Assembly: GCF_018642165.1 (NCBI RefSeq)
Contig: NZ_JAHHZM010000004.1
Span: 62,001 to 126,000, forward strand
Source: Echinicola shivajiensis
Lineage (GTDB): Bacteria > Bacteroidota > Bacteroidia > Cytophagales > Cyclobacteriaceae
DNA length: 64,000 bases
Reading direction: 5' to 3'
Shown here: piece after piece, positions 18,133 through 26,592 of the stretch
Numbering within the stretch: the first letter of the stretch is position 1
Layout: each line of letters begins with the position of its first letter
Notes under the pieces: generated by a model
The model's database searches: none
Seen by the model: only the letters and a program-made list of their open reading frames with translations
Told to the model about the DNA's origin: nothing
Made by a program: the position numbers and the translations under genes

Positions 18133-18921
18133 TTAGATTAGGTTAAACCATTTGAGGATCGTGTTGTAAGTTTTTGAGAAGGAACGTTGGTATCTGAGTG
18201 GCCCGTTTAATTCCCTTTGGAAGAAATCCATATGTCTGGAGTTAAGAAAGTCTATTCTCTCCTTTTTCTTTTCTCTAGTGGAGGTTTTCTTTCTTTTGCT
18301 GGCAGGATGGAGTCTGTAGAAGAATCCTATAAAAGGTAACTTGTGGACCTCTCCTTCATTTTTTAGCATTTTAATCCAAAATTCCCAGTCTTCTCTGCCC
18401 ATGGTTCTCATCTCCACAGAGTATTTTCCTGCTTTTTGCCAATCACTTTTTCGAAAAAGTCCAGCGTTGAAGATCATATTGTCCTTGGCGAGCTGGTGCC
18501 TGCTGAATGGCTTGAGTTTCCATTCTTTTTGACCGGTTTCATCGAACTTTATGCCATCGCAGTAAACTACTTTTACCTCAGGTTGGGAAATTAGAACTTT
18601 TACTGCTTCACTGATATAATTTGGCGAAATCAAATCATCTCCATCGAGGGGTAAAATGATTTCTCCAGTTGAGGATTCAATGCCCGTGTTTCTGGCGCTT
18701 GAAACACCGCCATTTTCCTGGTCGATCAAAATAACCTGAGGATGGTCTTTCTGAATCTCTTTGGCAAGTTGCAAAGAGTTGTCAGTAGATCCATCATTAA
18801 CTATGATTAATTCTATATTAGAATAGGTAGAGGCAAGTACGGAATTAACTGTTTCTCTAAGGTGAATTCCTTGGTTGAAACAGGGGATTACTATGCTTAC
18901 TTTTTGATTTAATTCCTCCAT
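18133..18921 (-). CDS. Family 2 glycosyltransferase
   Basis: This 262-residue protein, from the ATG at 18921, is a classic GT2. It has KVSIVIPCFNQGIHLRETVN at the N-terminus, ELIIVNDGSTDNS for nucleotide binding, GGVSSARNTGIE, and the metal-binding DDG/DxD-like LPLDGDDLIS. A longer form from a TTG at 18957 adds 12 residues without family resemblance. GT2 enzymes transfer sugars to polysaccharide, lipid or protein acceptors at the inner membrane. No polysaccharide cluster surrounds it, so the acceptor cannot be guessed. No promoter was identified with confidence. Confidence 0.9.
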   Translation of the reverse strand: MEELNQKVSIVIPCFNQGIHLRETVNSVLASTYSNIELIIVNDGSTDNSLQLAKEIQKDHPQVILIDQENGGVSSARNTGIESSTGEIILPLDGDDLISPNYISEAVKVLISQPEVKVVYCDGIKFDETGQKEWKLKPFSRHQLAKDNMIFNAGLFRKSDWQKAGKYSVEMRTMGREDWEFWIKMLKNEGEVHKLPFIGFFYRLHPASKRKKTSTREKKKERIDFLNSRHMDFFQRELNGPLRYQRSFSKTYNTILKWFNLI

Positions 18922-19199
18922 AGGGATTATCAATGGGTGCGGTTTTGTTGGAGACAAATATAAAAGGTCATAATTAAAGATAACCTTTGAATGCGTTTTA
19001 ATCTTAAATTATTACTCATAAATGAAAATGAACAAATAAAGCTTAGCCGGAAAAATTAATATATTATTTTAAAATTATTTATTCACGGTGTCATAATGGT
19101 ATAATTGGTCAAATTGGCTTTTTGTTGGCAAAAAGTGTTGGTTTTTGTGTGTAATTGTTAATATTCCGTTAATTAATCAAATAATTCCATGAAGTTGAG

Positions 19200-19232
19200 T
19201 TTGTTTTATCTGTAAAAAAATTTGTACATTTG
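19200..19232 (+). promoter_or_regulatory. Promoter of candidate small RNA
   Basis: TTTG at 19200-19203 and TACATTTG at 19225-19232 are separated by 21 nt. They match both halves of the Bacteroidota promoter (-33 TTTG, -7 TAnnTTTG). The predicted start is near 19239. Confidence 0.6.
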
Positions 19233-19238
19233 TCTTGG

Positions 19239-19388
19239 GTGATTAAGCAACTTTTTCTACTTATGACTTTTAGTGTGTGTAATTGAGTTGGAGGTAATTT
19301 TATGGATTATTTTTTATCAGCCTCCGTAATTTAATACAAGGTTTAAAAACAAATACCATCTTGAGTGTTCAGGATGGTATTTCCTTTT
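19239..19388 (+). ncRNA. Candidate small RNA or short-peptide transcript (about 150 nt)
   Basis: The region between the promoter at 19200-19232 and a strong terminator is about 150 nt and has no ORF longer than ten codons (the only one is the 10-aa MDYFLSASVI at 19302). A GGAGG (19290-19294) can pair with CCTCC (19321-19325). It could be a trans-acting small RNA, a leader peptide transcript, or an attenuated leader for the small ORF and DUF4421 gene downstream. The annotation rests only on promoter plus terminator; I know of no family match. Confidence 0.45.
19351..19388 (+). terminator. Intrinsic terminator of the candidate small RNA
   Basis: AAATACCATC (19351-19360) pairs perfectly with GATGGTATTT (19373-19382). 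The stem continues through TTGA/TCAG to a GTGT tetraloop, about 14 bp in all, and is followed by TTCCTTTT. Confidence 0.85.
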
Positions 19389-19466
19389 AACCTCGGAATT
19401 TGAATCTTTATCAATTCGCATATTTGTACCATTTTCTAGATTGAAATTGAATACTTAACAATTATT

Positions 19467-19474
19467 TAATTTTG
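19467..19474 (+). promoter_or_regulatory. Possible promoter of the 57-aa membrane protein gene
   Basis: TAATTTTG matches the -7 consensus. A TTG at 19441-19443 lies 23 nt upstream, slightly beyond usual spacing. The predicted start near 19481 would give a leader of about 55 nt before the ATG at 19536. Confidence 0.4.
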
Positions 19475-19535
19475 AATGCAATAAAAACATGATCTAGTTA
19501 GTTAATTTGTATTTCGTTTAAAATAAAGCTGTTAA

Positions 19536-19709
19536 ATGCTAGAATTCATTACAAGCGGTATCTTTATCTTTATGATTTATATGCTTGGGATCATGTCTTT
19601 TTTTGATTATTCCCAAAGGGTTAAAGCAATACTGGTAAAGGCCTATTTGTGGTCTGGGGCTTTGGCATTTGTGTTTACTTTTTTGTACATGCACTTTTTT
19701 ATACAATAA
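19536..19709 (+). CDS. Small membrane protein, 57 aa, two predicted transmembrane segments
   Basis: An ATG-to-TAA frame of 57 codons sits in an otherwise stop-rich AT-rich stretch. It encodes a strongly hydrophobic protein: a first segment (about residues 5-23, ITSGIFIFMIYMLGIMSFF), a short polar loop containing DYSQRVKA, and a second segment (about 36-56, ending FLYMHFFIQ). A candidate promoter lies 62 nt upstream and the DUF4421 gene begins 57 nt downstream on the same strand, so the two may be co-transcribed. No family is recognised and there is no Shine-Dalgarno sequence, which is normal in this phylum. It could be a small transporter accessory, a toxin-like peptide or a chance frame. Confidence 0.55.
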   Translation: MLEFITSGIFIFMIYMLGIMSFFDYSQRVKAILVKAYLWSGALAFVFTFLYMHFFIQ

Positions 19710-19766
19710 CTAAATTGTTTATTCACGGGCAATAAGCTTTCTCTATAGAAACTTTAGTAAAATTTT

Positions 19767-20816
19767 ATGCCCAAAACGTTTTTGTTAAAAAAAAGTACCC
19801 AAAGGCTAGTCCTTTTTATTTTGGCTTTTCATTGTCTGGGAAGTTATGTATTTGCTCAATCTACTAAAGAGGATAGCTCAAACGGATATTTTTTGAAATT
19901 TTCGGAAATGATTTCCGGAAGACTTTATACCTCAAGAAAATTCACTGGTGTGAAAATACATGATAAATTACATGAAGTTCCATATTTGAATTATTGGCCG
20001 AATTCTACCTTGAATTTAGGATTTGGGGTGGGGTATGATGATTTGAACTTGAATTTAGGGTATGGTTATGGTTTTTTAAATCCTGACAGAGGTGAGGGTA
20101 AAACCAATTATTTGGATGCCCAATTCCACACTAATCCTAATGGATGGATAGTAGATGGTTATCTTCAGTTTTATAGGGGGTTTCACCTGATACCAGAAGG
20201 GACATTTGCCGAAGAGAATCAGGATTTCTATTACAGGCCTGATATGAGGGTCCGTGAAATTGGGGCTTCAGTTCAATATATTTTGAATAAAGGTAAGTTT
20301 TCATACAAGGCGGCATTTTATCAAACTGAATGGCAGCAAAGGTCTGCGGGTACTCCATTATTTGGATTTGAGATGTATGGTGGCAGGGTCAGTGGAGATA
20401 GTTCTTTAATTCCACGACCAGAATTAGTTGATCTGAGCAGGGATTTTTCCAAAGTGAATTTTTTTGAGTTTGGTCCAAATGTAGGTTATGCTTATACATT
20501 GGTGATTGCTAAGCATTTTTTTATAATGGGATATGGTTCAGTAAGTCCAAGCTTTGGGTTTACACAGATGAAGGGTGAGAGATATACTATTGGTTGGAGT
20601 TTAAATCCCAATTATCTTTTAAAAGGAAGCTTTGGGTATAATGCAAAAAAATGGGCATTCAATGGTAATTTTGTATATGAAAATGTGAAGTTAGCAAAGA
20701 CAAAGGATTTTAATACTGAGGTGTTTACAGGTAACTTTAGAATGAATTTCATTTATAGGTTTGTTCCTGGTCCTAAAACCAAATCTATCCTCAATTCAAT
20801 TAAGCCCATCTGGTAA
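19767..20816 (+). CDS. DUF4421 family outer-membrane beta-barrel protein
   Basis: This 349-residue exported protein has a long N-terminal region and a signal sequence ending near SYVFAQS. It consists of alternating amphipathic strands rich in aromatic residues and Gly (LNLGFGVGYDDLNLNLGYGY, FSYKAAFYQTEWQQ), as expected for an outer-membrane barrel. The pattern, including the LYTSRKFTG start and RPDMRVREIGAS, fits DUF4421, a Bacteroidota family of unknown role. It precedes the RND efflux operon by 190 nt. No function beyond outer-membrane location is proposed. Confidence 0.78.
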   Translation: MPKTFLLKKSTQRLVLFILAFHCLGSYVFAQSTKEDSSNGYFLKFSEMISGRLYTSRKFTGVKIHDKLHEVPYLNYWPNSTLNLGFGVGYDDLNLNLGYGYGFLNPDRGEGKTNYLDAQFHTNPNGWIVDGYLQFYRGFHLIPEGTFAEENQDFYYRPDMRVREIGASVQYILNKGKFSYKAAFYQTEWQQRSAGTPLFGFEMYGGRVSGDSSLIPRPELVDLSRDFSKVNFFEFGPNVGYAYTLVIAKHFFIMGYGSVSPSFGFTQMKGERYTIGWSLNPNYLLKGSFGYNAKKWAFNGNFVYENVKLAKTKDFNTEVFTGNFRMNFIYRFVPGPKTKSILNSIKPIW

Positions 20817-21006
20817 AGAACTTCAACTTGATCATTTTTTAGATTTTGGGTAAATGTTTGTAAAATTCTCAACCACTGAAAACTGTCATTTGCCTTCTAT
20901 GTTTTATTTGAAGATACTCTTTGTATTATTGATTTACTTTGTTTAGTAAGCATAGAGGTGAGCTAAGGGATAGTTGACCTAGATTAGAAGGAATTTCTAT
21001 AAAGTA

Positions 21007-22095
21007 ATGAAGAAGCAGACAAAAATCATGTTGATTTTGGCTATTGGACTGGTGATAGCCATCATATTTTTATACCCCAGGATGAACTGGAATAGCAGTG
21101 TACATGTGCCTTCAAGTACTGAGGCCAAAGCAAGTTCTGCATCTTCAGGGGAACTACTGCCAGTAGATGTTTTAGAAATCAAAACGGAGCGGCTAGAAAA
21201 TAATCTTAAAGTTACAGGAAATGTCCTTCCAAATGAGTCTGTAGAACTGCGGCCGGAAATCAATGGGCTGGTTGAGTCCATTAATTTCAAGGAAGGCCAG
21301 TTCGTGAAGAAAGGTACTCCGCTTGTGTATTTGAATGATGATGAGTTGAGTGCTCAGCTGGATAGATTAGAATTTACCAAGAAACTTTATGAGGGCCAGG
21401 AAAACCGTCAGAAGCAATTATTGGAGCGAGAAGCGATCAGTCAGGAAGAATATGATGTTATATTGAATCAGTATAACACTACTCTTGCTGATATTAGGCT
21501 GGTAAAGGCCCAACTGGATAAAATGGTGATTAGAGCACCCTTTGATGGGGTTTTAGGATTGAGAAGGATTTCTGAAGGGGCTGTAATTGGTAGCACAGAT
21601 GTAATTGCAAATATTGTTAATATAGACCCTATTAAAATCGAATTTTCTATACCAGAAAGGTATGCTAGTCAGGTAACCATCGGGTCCATCATCCATTTTT
21701 CAAACAATGCATCACAGGGGATGGAAAGTGGGAAGGTTTATGCTTACGAACCTATTATTGATGCGAATACTAGAACCTTAAAATTAAGGGCGATAAGTCC
21801 CAATAAGGAAAGGAAGTTTTTGCCAGGGATGTTTGTGGGGATTCAGTTTAATCTGGATGTGGAGGAAAATGCCATTTTGGTGCCCTCTGAGGCTTTAATC
21901 CCAGAGCTGGAGGGGTATAAATTATACTTGGCCAACAAAGAAGGAGTGGTGATGGAAAGAAAGGTTTCCATAGGAATGAGAACAGAAAGAAACGTACAGA
22001 TCACTGATGGGGTCAAGCCTGGTGAATTTGTTTTAACTACTGGTGTTTTACAGGTAAAAGATGGTATGAAGGTGAAGATGAATAAAATCAACTGA
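21007..22095 (+). CDS. RND efflux periplasmic adaptor (membrane fusion protein)
   Basis: This 362-residue HlyD/AcrA-type adaptor links an inner-membrane RND pump to an outer-membrane channel. It has an N-terminal membrane anchor (about 8-24), a biotinyl-lipoyl half-motif (ELRPEINGLVESINFKEGQF), a coiled-coil hairpin (about 110-170), the second lipoyl half (VIRAPFDGVLGLRRISEGA) and a beta-barrel domain (LPGMFVGIQF). It is followed after 1 nt by the pump gene and then a TolC-type gene, making a complete tripartite exporter. Substrate is unknown; the pump's HAE-1 type suggests drugs or other hydrophobic compounds. Confidence 0.95.
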   Translation: MKKQTKIMLILAIGLVIAIIFLYPRMNWNSSVHVPSSTEAKASSASSGELLPVDVLEIKTERLENNLKVTGNVLPNESVELRPEINGLVESINFKEGQFVKKGTPLVYLNDDELSAQLDRLEFTKKLYEGQENRQKQLLEREAISQEEYDVILNQYNTTLADIRLVKAQLDKMVIRAPFDGVLGLRRISEGAVIGSTDVIANIVNIDPIKIEFSIPERYASQVTIGSIIHFSNNASQGMESGKVYAYEPIIDANTRTLKLRAISPNKERKFLPGMFVGIQFNLDVEENAILVPSEALIPELEGYKLYLANKEGVVMERKVSIGMRTERNVQITDGVKPGEFVLTTGVLQVKDGMKVKMNKIN

Positions 22096-22096
22096 A

Positions 22097-25000
22097 ATGT
22101 CGAGTTTATCTACAGTTAGTATCAGACGGCCAGTTTTGGCCATAGTATTTTCTCTGACGATTCTTCTCTTTGGAATTATCGGGATGAGCTTTTTGGGTGT
22201 AAGGGAGTACCCAAGTGTGGACCCTCCGGTGATCAGTGTGAGAACAACTTATGTCGGTGCAAATGCTGACGTCATCGAAGCGCAAATTACTGAACCATTG
22301 GAGGAATCTATTAATGGCATTTCTGGAATTAAGTCCCTGACTTCAACCAGTAATGACGGCACCAGTAATATAACTGTTGAATTTGAGGTAGGTGCAGATA
22401 TGGAGGCTGCTGCAAACGATGTAAGGGACAAAGTAGCCAGAGCGCAAAGAAACCTTCCTCCAGATGCAGAACCACCAGTAGTATCGAAGGCAGATGCAGA
22501 TTCAAGTCCCATAGTATTTTTGAATGTTCAGAGTAATGAAAAAAGTCTTTTAGAGCTTTCAGAGATTGCTGACAATATCTTCAAAGAACGTTTGCAGACT
22601 ATTCCTGGAGTTAGTGAGGTTAGGATTTGGGGAGAAAAGGAATATGCTATGAGATTGAGGATGGATCCAATTAGAATGGCATCTTACGGTGTTACTCCTT
22701 TGGATGTACTCAATAAGGTCCAAAGCGAAAATGTGGAGTTGCCTTCAGGTAGGATAGAAGGGTCGACTATTGAACTATCCGTTAGGACCAAAAGTAGATT
22801 GTCTACTCCTGATGAATTCAATATGTTGATCATCAAAGAGGACAACAATAATATTGTTCGATTCCAAGATGTTGGAACAGCTGAGTTGGCTCCACTGAAT
22901 GAAAGGACCGTATTGAAAAGGGATGGGATTCCAATGGTGGGAGTTGTACTCGTTCCACTGCCTGGATCCAATAGTATTGAGATTGCAGATGAATTTTATA
23001 GAAGATTAGAGTTTATCAAGAAGGATTTGCCAGATGATGTGTTGCTTGGAATTGGTTTCGATACTACCAAGTATATCAGAAGCTCGATCAGTGAGGTGCA
23101 GGAAACCATTGTTTTGGCCTTTTTACTGGTAGTAGCGATTATATTTTTGTTTCTGAGGGATTGGAGGACCACATTTATCCCGGTGCTAACCATTCCTATC
23201 TCGCTGATAGGTGTTTTCTTCATCATGTATCTGATGGACTTTTCCATCAATGTGTTGACCTTGCTGGGGATAGTATTGTCCATTGGTCTGGTAGTAGATG
23301 ATGCCATTGTGGTATTGGAGAATATCTACTCGAAAATTGAAAAGGGGCAAAACCCTGACAAAGCCGCGGAGCAGGGAGCGGAGGAGATTTTCTTTGCAGT
23401 AATTGCCACGACAATAGCCTTGGCAGCAGTGTTCTTGCCAGTAATATTTTTATCAGGTACCACAGGAAGGTTGTTCCGGGAATTCGGTATTGTGGTTGCT
23501 GGAGCAGTAATTATTTCCTCTTTTGTGGCCTTGACCATGACCCCGATGCTCAGTGCTAAGTTGCTTAAGAAAAGGGAAAGGCACAATTGGTTTTATAATG
23601 TAACAGAACCTGTTTTTGTTTGGTTAACAGAAAAATACGAAATCGTTCTGCGGGCATTTATGAAGTTTAGGTGGACTGCATTTTTGATCATTGCCTCCAT
23701 GGGTTTTGGTATTTATTTTCTATTTATCTCGATTCCTTCAGAGTTGGCACCTATGGAAGACCGAGGTGAATTTAGAATAAGCATGAGTGGTCCCGAAGGT
23801 GCTACTTTTGACTATATGGATAGGGTGATAGATGAGTTGCTGGTGGAGATCATGGATGTTGTTCCAGAGAGGTATAGAAGCAGTTTGATTTCGGTAACTT
23901 CACCTGGTTTTGGTACAGCTAGTACCAACTCTGGATTGGTTATTGTAAGGTTGGTAGATGCGGTAGACCGTGATTTGAGTCAACAGCAGATTTTCGAAAC
24001 CGTCTCTGGGGTGATCAAGAACAAAACAGATGTCAGGGCATTTGCTTCCCAACCACAATCAATAGGGGATCGAAGAGGAGGTCTGCCTATTCAGTATGTT
24101 TTGCAGGCTCCGAGCATTGACAAATTGAAGGAGATTATTCCTTCATTTATGGAAAAGGTAAACCAAAGTGAAGTTTTTGCCTTTTCAGATATCAACTTAA
24201 AGTTTACCAAGCCTGAAATTGAAGTAGAAATAGACAGAGACAAAGCCAGAAATATCGGCGTATCCGTACAGGAAATAGCAAGAACCTTACAACTTTCCTA
24301 TTCAGGCCAACGCTTCGATTATTTTATCATGAAGGGGAAACAATATCAGGTGGTAGGAGAGATGCAGCTTGAGGACAGAAATGAGCCTATAAATTTGAGG
24401 ATGCTGTATGTGAGAGCTGAGAATGGACAACTGGTACAGCTGGATAATTTGGTGACTATTAGAGAAAAAAGCACACCGCCACAACTCTACAGGTATAACC
24501 GTTTTGTAAGTGCAACAGTTTCGGCAGGTTTGGCAGGGAAATACACTATTGGAAATGGTTTGGATGAGATGGATAGAATAGCAGATGAGGTTTTGGATGA
24601 CAGTTATACTACCGACGTGGCCGGTGTTTCCAAAGAGTTTAGACAAAGTTCCAATAGTTTGGTCTTTGCCTTTCTATTTGCCCTTGTTCTTATTTACTTA
24701 GTTTTATCAGCCCAGTTTGAAAGCTTCATGGATCCACTGACCATTATGTTCACTGTGCCATTGGCTTTGTGCGGAGCTTTGCTTTCACTATGGTTGTTTG
24801 ATTTTACATTGAATATTTTCAGCCAAATAGGTATCATCATGTTGATAGGTCTGGTGACCAAAAATGGTATACTAATCGTGGAATTTGCTAATCAGAGGAA
24901 AGCACATGGCCATGATATTGATGATGCCATTATTGGAGCTGCATCAGCAAGGTTTAGGCCTATTTTGATGACCAGTTTGTCCACTATTTTGGGAATACTT

Positions 25001-25159
25001 CCTATTGCCTTGGCTTTGGGAGCTGGAGCGGAAAGTAGGATGCCAATGGGGGTAGCCGTAATTGGTGGGTTGGTATTCTCTACTATTTTGACCCTATTTA
25101 TTATCCCAGCTATATACACCTATTTGACATCTAAATCCGGAAGATTAGCGAGAGTATGA
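22097..25159 (+). CDS. RND efflux transporter permease, AcrB/HAE-1 type
   Basis: The 1020-residue length and layout match AcrB-like proton-driven pumps: TM1 followed by a large periplasmic loop (about 35-330), TM2-6, TM7, a second loop (about 550-840), then TM8-12. The N-terminus (SIRRPVLAIVFSLTILLFG) and the TM4 motif with the proton-relay Asp pair (GLVVDDAIVVLENI, about residue 400) are intact. The repeat-2 counterpart reads GLVTKNGILIVEFANQ. The stop overlaps the following outer-membrane factor gene by 4 nt (ATGA), indicating coupled translation. Specific substrates cannot be inferred. Confidence 0.97.
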   Translation: MSSLSTVSIRRPVLAIVFSLTILLFGIIGMSFLGVREYPSVDPPVISVRTTYVGANADVIEAQITEPLEESINGISGIKSLTSTSNDGTSNITVEFEVGADMEAAANDVRDKVARAQRNLPPDAEPPVVSKADADSSPIVFLNVQSNEKSLLELSEIADNIFKERLQTIPGVSEVRIWGEKEYAMRLRMDPIRMASYGVTPLDVLNKVQSENVELPSGRIEGSTIELSVRTKSRLSTPDEFNMLIIKEDNNNIVRFQDVGTAELAPLNERTVLKRDGIPMVGVVLVPLPGSNSIEIADEFYRRLEFIKKDLPDDVLLGIGFDTTKYIRSSISEVQETIVLAFLLVVAIIFLFLRDWRTTFIPVLTIPISLIGVFFIMYLMDFSINVLTLLGIVLSIGLVVDDAIVVLENIYSKIEKGQNPDKAAEQGAEEIFFAVIATTIALAAVFLPVIFLSGTTGRLFREFGIVVAGAVIISSFVALTMTPMLSAKLLKKRERHNWFYNVTEPVFVWLTEKYEIVLRAFMKFRWTAFLIIASMGFGIYFLFISIPSELAPMEDRGEFRISMSGPEGATFDYMDRVIDELLVEIMDVVPERYRSSLISVTSPGFGTASTNSGLVIVRLVDAVDRDLSQQQIFETVSGVIKNKTDVRAFASQPQSIGDRRGGLPIQYVLQAPSIDKLKEIIPSFMEKVNQSEVFAFSDINLKFTKPEIEVEIDRDKARNIGVSVQEIARTLQLSYSGQRFDYFIMKGKQYQVVGEMQLEDRNEPINLRMLYVRAENGQLVQLDNLVTIREKSTPPQLYRYNRFVSATVSAGLAGKYTIGNGLDEMDRIADEVLDDSYTTDVAGVSKEFRQSSNSLVFAFLFALVLIYLVLSAQFESFMDPLTIMFTVPLALCGALLSLWLFDFTLNIFSQIGIIMLIGLVTKNGILIVEFANQRKAHGHDIDDAIIGAASARFRPILMTSLSTILGILPIALALGAGAESRMPMGVAVIGGLVFSTILTLFIIPAIYTYLTSKSGRLARV

Positions 25160-26484
25160 TGAAGTATTGTTTGATTATTTTAATGGCTGTAGCTGTCTCC
25201 AGCCAAGTATTGGCGCAAGAAGAACTTTCCTTTGAGAAAGCAGTGATGATGGGTTTGGAAAATAACTATGATGTCAAGATTGCAATTAAGGATAAGGAAA
25301 TTACCGAGATAGATAAAAAAATCGGTTTGGGAGCCTTATTGCCTGGAGTTGATGCCACTTATGGAAGAACAAAAAGTGTAGAGGATGTGGAGCAGCAATT
25401 TGTCAATGAAAATGAGCCAAGGCTTATCGAGGGAGCGAATTCAACAGGGGAAAACTTTAATCTAAATGCCATATATGGTTTTAGATATGATGCAGTAGTG
25501 GCAATGAAGCGGTTGGGGAAGCTTAATGAGATTGGAGAACTTCAAGCTAAAATTGTGATTGAAAATACCGTAGCAGCTATTTCAACGGGTTATTACAGGT
25601 TGGTGTTAGAGCTTGAGCGCAACGACCTTTTAAAAGAGACTCTTGGGCTATCAAAACAGAGGTTGGATATCGTAAAGGCCCAGTATGAGTTGGGAGGTAC
25701 CTCAAAAAGAGAATATTTGGCTGCACAAGTGGACTATAATACAGATATGTCCCAATTGGTTTCCCAAGAGCAGGTGATCAGAAATGCAAGAATTAACCTA
25801 AATGAGCTTTTGGCCATAGAGCCCAATACGGAATTCATCATTAATGATTCCATTCAAATTCAAGAGGACCTTAAGTTGGGACCATTATTGGACCAAGCCT
25901 CGGAAGAGAATAAACTTCTATTGGTCAATAGAAGAGAGCAGAATGTGGCCTATTTGGAAATGAAGGAAATTCAGGCGCAAAGGCTGCCCACATTGAGCTT
26001 GAATGGTAATTATCGCGAATCCGTATCGAATTCTGATGCTGGTTTCTTGATCCAAAATAAACGCAGTGGCTTTAACTTTGGGGCGACAGTGGGTATTAAT
26101 CTTTTTAGTGGATTTATATTGAACAGACAGGTTCAAAGGGCCAAAGTAAGGCAAGAGGCGCAAGCTTATGTACTTGAGCAATACGAAACCCAGTTGAATG
26201 CCGATATCTATAGGGCATTTAATGTCTATGAAAACAGTAAACGTAGATTAGAGATTGAAAAAGCCAATTTTTTGGTAGTGGGGGAAAATACCGATATTGC
26301 TTTTGACCGTTTCAAATCTGGCCTGACCAGCTTTTTGGAATTTAGGGATGCGCAGGTAAACAGGTTACAGGCAGAAACTAGATTGATTGAGGCGGTTTAT
26401 TCCATTAAGGTAGCTGAAGTGGAATTGCAAAGATTGGCTGGGGGCATTTATTATGACAGTAATTCCAGTCCTATTTTGAATTGA
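25156..26484 (+). CDS. TolC family outer-membrane efflux channel
   Basis: This 442-residue outer-membrane factor has a signal peptide (cleavage near SQVLAQE) and two OEP repeats: long helices such as RLDIVKAQYELGGTSKREYL (about 170-190) and RAFNVYENSKRRLEIEKANF (about 355-375), with the usual FKSGLTSFLEFRDAQ near the end. It provides the exit duct of the tripartite pump encoded immediately upstream, with which it overlaps by 4 nt. A GC-rich hairpin follows the stop. Confidence 0.95.
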   Translation: MMKYCLIILMAVAVSSQVLAQEELSFEKAVMMGLENNYDVKIAIKDKEITEIDKKIGLGALLPGVDATYGRTKSVEDVEQQFVNENEPRLIEGANSTGENFNLNAIYGFRYDAVVAMKRLGKLNEIGELQAKIVIENTVAAISTGYYRLVLELERNDLLKETLGLSKQRLDIVKAQYELGGTSKREYLAAQVDYNTDMSQLVSQEQVIRNARINLNELLAIEPNTEFIINDSIQIQEDLKLGPLLDQASEENKLLLVNRREQNVAYLEMKEIQAQRLPTLSLNGNYRESVSNSDAGFLIQNKRSGFNFGATVGINLFSGFILNRQVQRAKVRQEAQAYVLEQYETQLNADIYRAFNVYENSKRRLEIEKANFLVVGENTDIAFDRFKSGLTSFLEFRDAQVNRLQAETRLIEAVYSIKVAEVELQRLAGGIYYDSNSSPILN

Positions 26485-26498
26485 TTAACCTTTATATA

Positions 26499-26527
26499 GG
26501 GAGCGAGGGTAATATATCATCGCTCCC
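26499..26527 (+). terminator. GC-rich hairpin after the efflux operon (weak terminator)
   Basis: GGGAGCGA (26499-26506) and TCGCTCCC (26520-26527) form an 8-bp perfect stem. There is no downstream T-run, so it may be a partial terminator, allowing read-through to the kinase gene, or an mRNA-stabilising hairpin. Confidence 0.4.
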
Positions 26528-26592
26528 AACTTAATGTTTAGTGCATTTTTCAATTTATTTCCTGATATTAAAGGTCTAATTTATATGACTTT

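Larger units (their letters stand above)
18958..19766. other. 809-nt AT-rich intergenic region with candidate small RNA and small ORF
   Basis: No long gene lies here. It contains a promoter and terminator enclosing about 150 nt without a long ORF (19200-19388), then a second TAATTTTG element at 19467-19474 and a 57-codon ORF (19536-19709). 18958-19199 shows only AT-rich sequence, without a feature I can support. Confidence 0.7.
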
